A DNA stretch of 64,000 bases, taken from positions 223,614 through 287,613 of the forward strand of contig JAOPHQ010002292.1 of NCBI GenBank assembly GCA_030340625.1, in the 5' to 3' direction. Below the pieces are notes generated by a model, which searched no databases, was not told the DNA's origin, and worked only from the letters and a program-made list of their open reading frames with translations. Position 1 is the stretch's first letter. The number at the start of each line of letters is the position of its first letter. The DNA comes from Merluccius polli (Eukaryota > Chordata > Actinopteri > Gadiformes > Merlucciidae). A program made the translations under genes and the position numbers. Shown one piece after another: positions 61,073-64,000 of the stretch.

Positions 61073-61951
61073 TTAACCCTCAGATGACCCCTAGACATTT
61101 ATGTCCACCTGGCACTCTATCCTACCCCCCCACGGTCAAAGGAAAGGTCACTGGGGGCTGATTTTTGGCAAGGAGGTGTATTTTTGGGTCACCTCTGAAT
61201 GTCCCAAATTTCAGAATGATAGTCAAATTTTTGGGCTCGTAATGAAAAATAAACACGTTAAGGATCCTTCGTTGGACATAAATGTCCACCTCCGCCTATG
61301 GGATTTTCAATGTATTTTTGAAAAAAAAATTTAACTAACAGGTATCACCATGTAACGTTCCAATTTTATTACTCACATTTAGACAAACATTTTTTGTATT
61401 ACAAGTTTTCTGAAATTTTATGTTTAAATATGTAAATGAGGCAATATCTAATGAAATATTCACTGATTTATTTACATTTACATTTACAGAACTGAAATGG
61501 ATAAAGCTATTTTCAAAATTCTTTTTTTATTTTGTTTTTATTCTCTGTAAATGAGAAAATACTGTCAATACCGTACAAAAAATCATATTTCGCCATATGC
61601 GTATGAATAAAATGTTGTATGAATGATATATCAACAATCCACTTAGAAAAAAAACCTTCAGAATATAATACAGACTGGAATAAAGAATAAAAAAATTAAA
61701 AAAAAAAAATTCTAAAAATAAATGAAAATAGAGAACTCATGTGTTGTTGCTGCAACAACAACAGGCCGGGAAGGGGTTAAAAAAATTTGTAACCCATGTC
61801 AAAAGTGGTTTTTATGATAGGTCAAGATCCAGCCTTATATGCATCACAAAAATTTTTGGAGTAACTGATGTCTAAATGTCTCTTACTACAAGTTGAAAAT
61901 TGTGTCAAGGGGTAAAAATTGAAAAAGGCTGAAGGAGCACCTGAGGGTTAA
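61073..61951. mobile_element. piggyBac-like MITE nested in the CACTA-like element
   Basis: Element 61077-61947 starts CCCTCAGATGACCCC and ends CACCTGAGGG. It is flanked by TTAA on both sides (61073-61076, 61948-61951). A TTAA duplication with a CCC terminus is typical of piggyBac, although Kolobok also uses TTAA. It has no transposase and is AT-rich inside. Confidence 0.7.
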
Positions 61952-62442
61952 CCACATAGACATCTTATACATAGACGGAGCATCGAGCGCTACTGCCTAC
62001 TGGCGCTGACGAGACGCGGGGCCGCCATCTTGGAGTGGTGATCCACTCCACTCAGTGTCATTCGTCAGCGCATATAATTAATCATACCTCACTGAATACC
62101 ACTGATTTTCACGCGGTTTTTTGTCATACGTGTAGCTATGATAAAGGACACATGTTTTGGCGTGTAATATTATTTTCACAAAATATAACCAATAGTACGG
62201 TATAATGTTAAATCTTACTTGTGAAATGTAATCCCGCGATTTCTATATTCGACCATCCGCTCATTTGAGCAGGAATACGCTGAACAGCAGCTCGGCATCC
62301 TTGTTTTCTTCTCCTGGCCATACGTGTCAACTGTCAATCTATGCCCCTCCCCTCCCCCATCACCACTCCAAGATGGCCGCCGAATTTCTCGCGCCACAGC
62401 AGCCAATGCTCCGTCTATGTATAAGATGTCTATGGTTAACCA
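61947..62442. mobile_element. hAT-like MITE inserted at the TTAA edge of the piggyBac-like MITE
   Basis: Element 61955-62434 starts CATAGACATCTTATACATAG and ends with the complement. GTTAACCA is duplicated on both sides (61947-61954, 62435-62442). The duplicated octamer includes the right TTAA target duplication of the preceding element, so this insertion is younger. It has no coding frame; the 8-bp duplication suggests hAT. Confidence 0.75.
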
Positions 62443-63247
62443 CACCTGTATGATCAGAGCCTCGGACACTCTGGTCTCGGTGCAACGGTAACAAGTGTAT
62501 GGTCGGAGAAATGGGAAGAGGGAGTATTGGGCAGTCGGACTGATGCCATGCACCCGCCATGAACTTCAAGTTAGCTTGTTAACCTGTGCTAACGTTAGCC
62601 CCAAACTATATTCGACAGTTAAATATGAAGCCTTGTTTTTACAACCTCTCAAGCACGCGTGAGACTTGGTAAAATGCAACGGATAACATAGGAAACCGGT
62701 TTTTTATTGTTAATGTTTATTTTTTAGCAAGTGGTAGTGGTGAAGTTAACATTGCATTAAAAAAAAAAATCCAAACATTCGCTGTCCAGTGCCAACCACA
62801 AAAAATGCTTAGCAAAGTTACATAAATATTCTCAGCAGATGTTTAATTCAATGTTATTGTTCCTACAAGTTTGATTTTGTAGCTTACCTCTCGTGTAAAA
62901 CTCCAACTCCGCATCCATTCCTGATTCCAGCAGCGAAATAAACGACGGTTGACCACGCCACGCACAGAGACTATTGATTGATGCACGGGTTCACCCTGCT
63001 GAAAGCCCAGGGGCATAACACACGGGTTTACCTGGACTGAAGCCCAGGGGCCTATCAAGCAATTAACTCGGCCGAGATGCACTTTACATCTCTACAGAGT
63101 TGATTTGCTTAGGTTTGAATAACTCTGTTAAATAACTCCAACACTGAACACCATTTTAATCAGAATGTGTTAAAATGACACTTTGAGAGTTGAAATCAAC
63201 TCTGACATGTTTAACCCTGAAATTTCAACACTCCAGTTTTTGCTGTG

Positions 63248-64000
63248 TAGACATCGGTGATGCTGCGCCAATTAGGCAGTGTTTCTACCGCGTCCCACCA
63301 GCCAAACAGAAAATTCTGGAGACTGAGGTCCAGTATTTGATCGATAATGGGCTGGCAAAACCGTCGTACTCCAGTTGGGCGTCACCGTGCTTGCTGGTAG
63401 CAAAACCAGACAACACCTCTAGGGCTGCGAAGTTCGTTTCAAAATTAGATCTTCTCAAAGGGTATTAGCAGATCCCACTAACAGCGCGCACACAGGAGGT
63501 ATCTGCTTTTGTCACTCCATCTGGCTTATACACTGTATAATGTGATGAGTTTTGGTTTGCGTAATGCGCCCTCTAGCTTCCAACGTCTTATGAATTATTT
63601 AATATCTGGGCTGGAGGGGTGTGCAGTTTATCTGGACGATGTCGTGACCGTGGGTGATACCTGGCTCTTACCTTTGTCAAGATTGGCGGCTTTGTTTGAG
63701 AGGCTCCAGGCAGCTAACCTAACGGTTAATTTAGCTAAATGTGAATTTGCGAAGGCTACAGTGATCTATCTGGGGAAAGTGGTGGGACAAGGAGAGGTAC
63801 GGCCAGTGCGGGCCAAGGTAATGGCAATAGACAATTTCCCACCTCCGGTAACCAAAAAGGAGTTGATGCGCTTCTTGGGCATGGTGGGATATTATCAGAG
63901 TTTCTGTTTCAATTTTTCTACAGTGGTTGCACCCCTCACCAATTTATTGAAAAGAAGAGCTCAGTTTATCTGGACTGACGAGTGCCAAGGAGCTTTTGAT
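63248..64000 (+). mobile_element. Ty3/gypsy fragment (gypsy-3), runs off window
   Basis: A reverse-transcriptase region of a different Ty3/gypsy lineage starts directly at the right end of the CACTA-like element. Visible motifs are APIRQCFYRVPPAK near 63262, SSWASPCLLVAKPD near 63372, VSKLDLLKGY near 63436, and YLDDVV near 63629. An in-frame stop at 63466-63468, a deletion before VSKLDL and a frame change near 63530 show that it is dead. The element continues beyond the window. Confidence 0.85.
63262..64000 (+). pseudogene. Reverse transcriptase remnant of gypsy-3
   Basis: The frame opens on GDAAPIRQ with no start codon, has one nonsense codon at 63466-63468 and shifts frame before the YLDD active-site motif. 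After that a thumb/connection-like region follows (FLGMVGYYQ near 63873). Its motifs differ from those of gypsy-1 and gypsy-2, so it is a third family. Confidence 0.8.

Larger units (their letters stand above)
53121..63247 (-). mobile_element. 10.1-kb CACTA/EnSpm-like transposon
   Basis: The terminal inverted repeats match perfectly over 24 bp, starting CACAGCAAAAACTGGAGTG, at 53121 and (complement) 63247. Subterminal regions on both sides are rich in AGTTAA/GTTAACAC-like motifs, as a 68-bp array on the left and loose copies on the right. Two minus-strand genes lie inside: an accessory gene (60668-56368) and an intact transposase ORF (56340-53875). A two-gene layout, subterminal repeats and a CACNN terminus fit CACTA/EnSpm. 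No matching target duplication is seen (left flank ...ACTG, right flank TAGA...). It sits 186 bp after TOP2B exon 29, in the same intron. Confidence 0.8.
60669..63247. other. Upstream part of the CACTA-like element
   Basis: This stretch lies between the accessory-gene start and the right terminus. It holds the two nested MITEs listed separately and the promoter-side subterminal region. That region (about 63100-63225) has loose AACTCTGTTAA, AACTCCAACAC and GAGAGTTGAAATCAACTC motifs. No further exon was recognised. A non-coding first exon of the accessory gene is possible. Confidence 0.5.

Noticed and set aside
62215..62569. 112-codon minus-strand frame upstream of the accessory gene
   Set aside because: It overlaps a non-coding hairpin MITE and has no recognisable domain.

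Overview
The window is vertebrate genomic DNA, most probably from a ray-finned (teleost) fish. The evidence is intron-rich genes of vertebrate type, long (CA)n/(TA)n/(GATA)n microsatellites, and a dense, nested load of DNA transposons and Ty3/gypsy elements typical of fish. The species cannot be fixed from the sequence.

Three ordinary cellular genes occupy the middle, in the arrangement known around human 3p24 (TOP2B-NGLY1-OXSM). OXSM (minus, 25954-24394) encodes the mitochondrial beta-ketoacyl-ACP synthase. NGLY1 (plus, 26412-31417, 12 coding exons) encodes cytosolic peptide:N-glycanase. The two are head to head across about 460 bp, so they probably share a promoter. TOP2B (plus, from 32581) encodes DNA topoisomerase II beta; 29 coding exons can be read up to 52934, covering the ATPase, TOPRIM and cleavage cores, and the C-terminal tail lies beyond the window. 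OXSM and TOP2B each carry one apparent one-base insertion next to a short homopolymer, which looks more like assembly error than gene death.

The rest is mostly mobile DNA. Left part (1-22 kb): a hairpin repeat at the window start, two near-perfect palindromes, a long inverted repeat abutting a decayed Ty3/gypsy element (6.3-9.96 kb), and a younger Ty3/gypsy element (12.5-18.1 kb) whose pol is split by a double PIF/Harbinger-like insertion. At 22.3-23.8 kb lies a hAT-like MITE with a nested insertion containing telomere-like (CCCTAA/CCATAA) arrays; an uninterrupted relative sits at 46.8 kb.

TOP2B introns hold many target-site-flanked MITEs, the largest a 3.9 kb hAT-type composite in intron 21 with at least three further elements inside it. 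Intron 29 holds the most notable object: a 10.1 kb CACTA/EnSpm-like transposon (53121-63247) with matching 24-bp terminal inverted repeats, a subterminal 68-bp tandem array, an intact 821-codon zinc-finger/DDE-type transposase ORF, and an upstream multi-exon accessory gene of the type found with such elements in fish. It is followed directly by a third Ty3/gypsy fragment running off the right end. Work was by eye; identities to families come from recognised motifs, not from searches.
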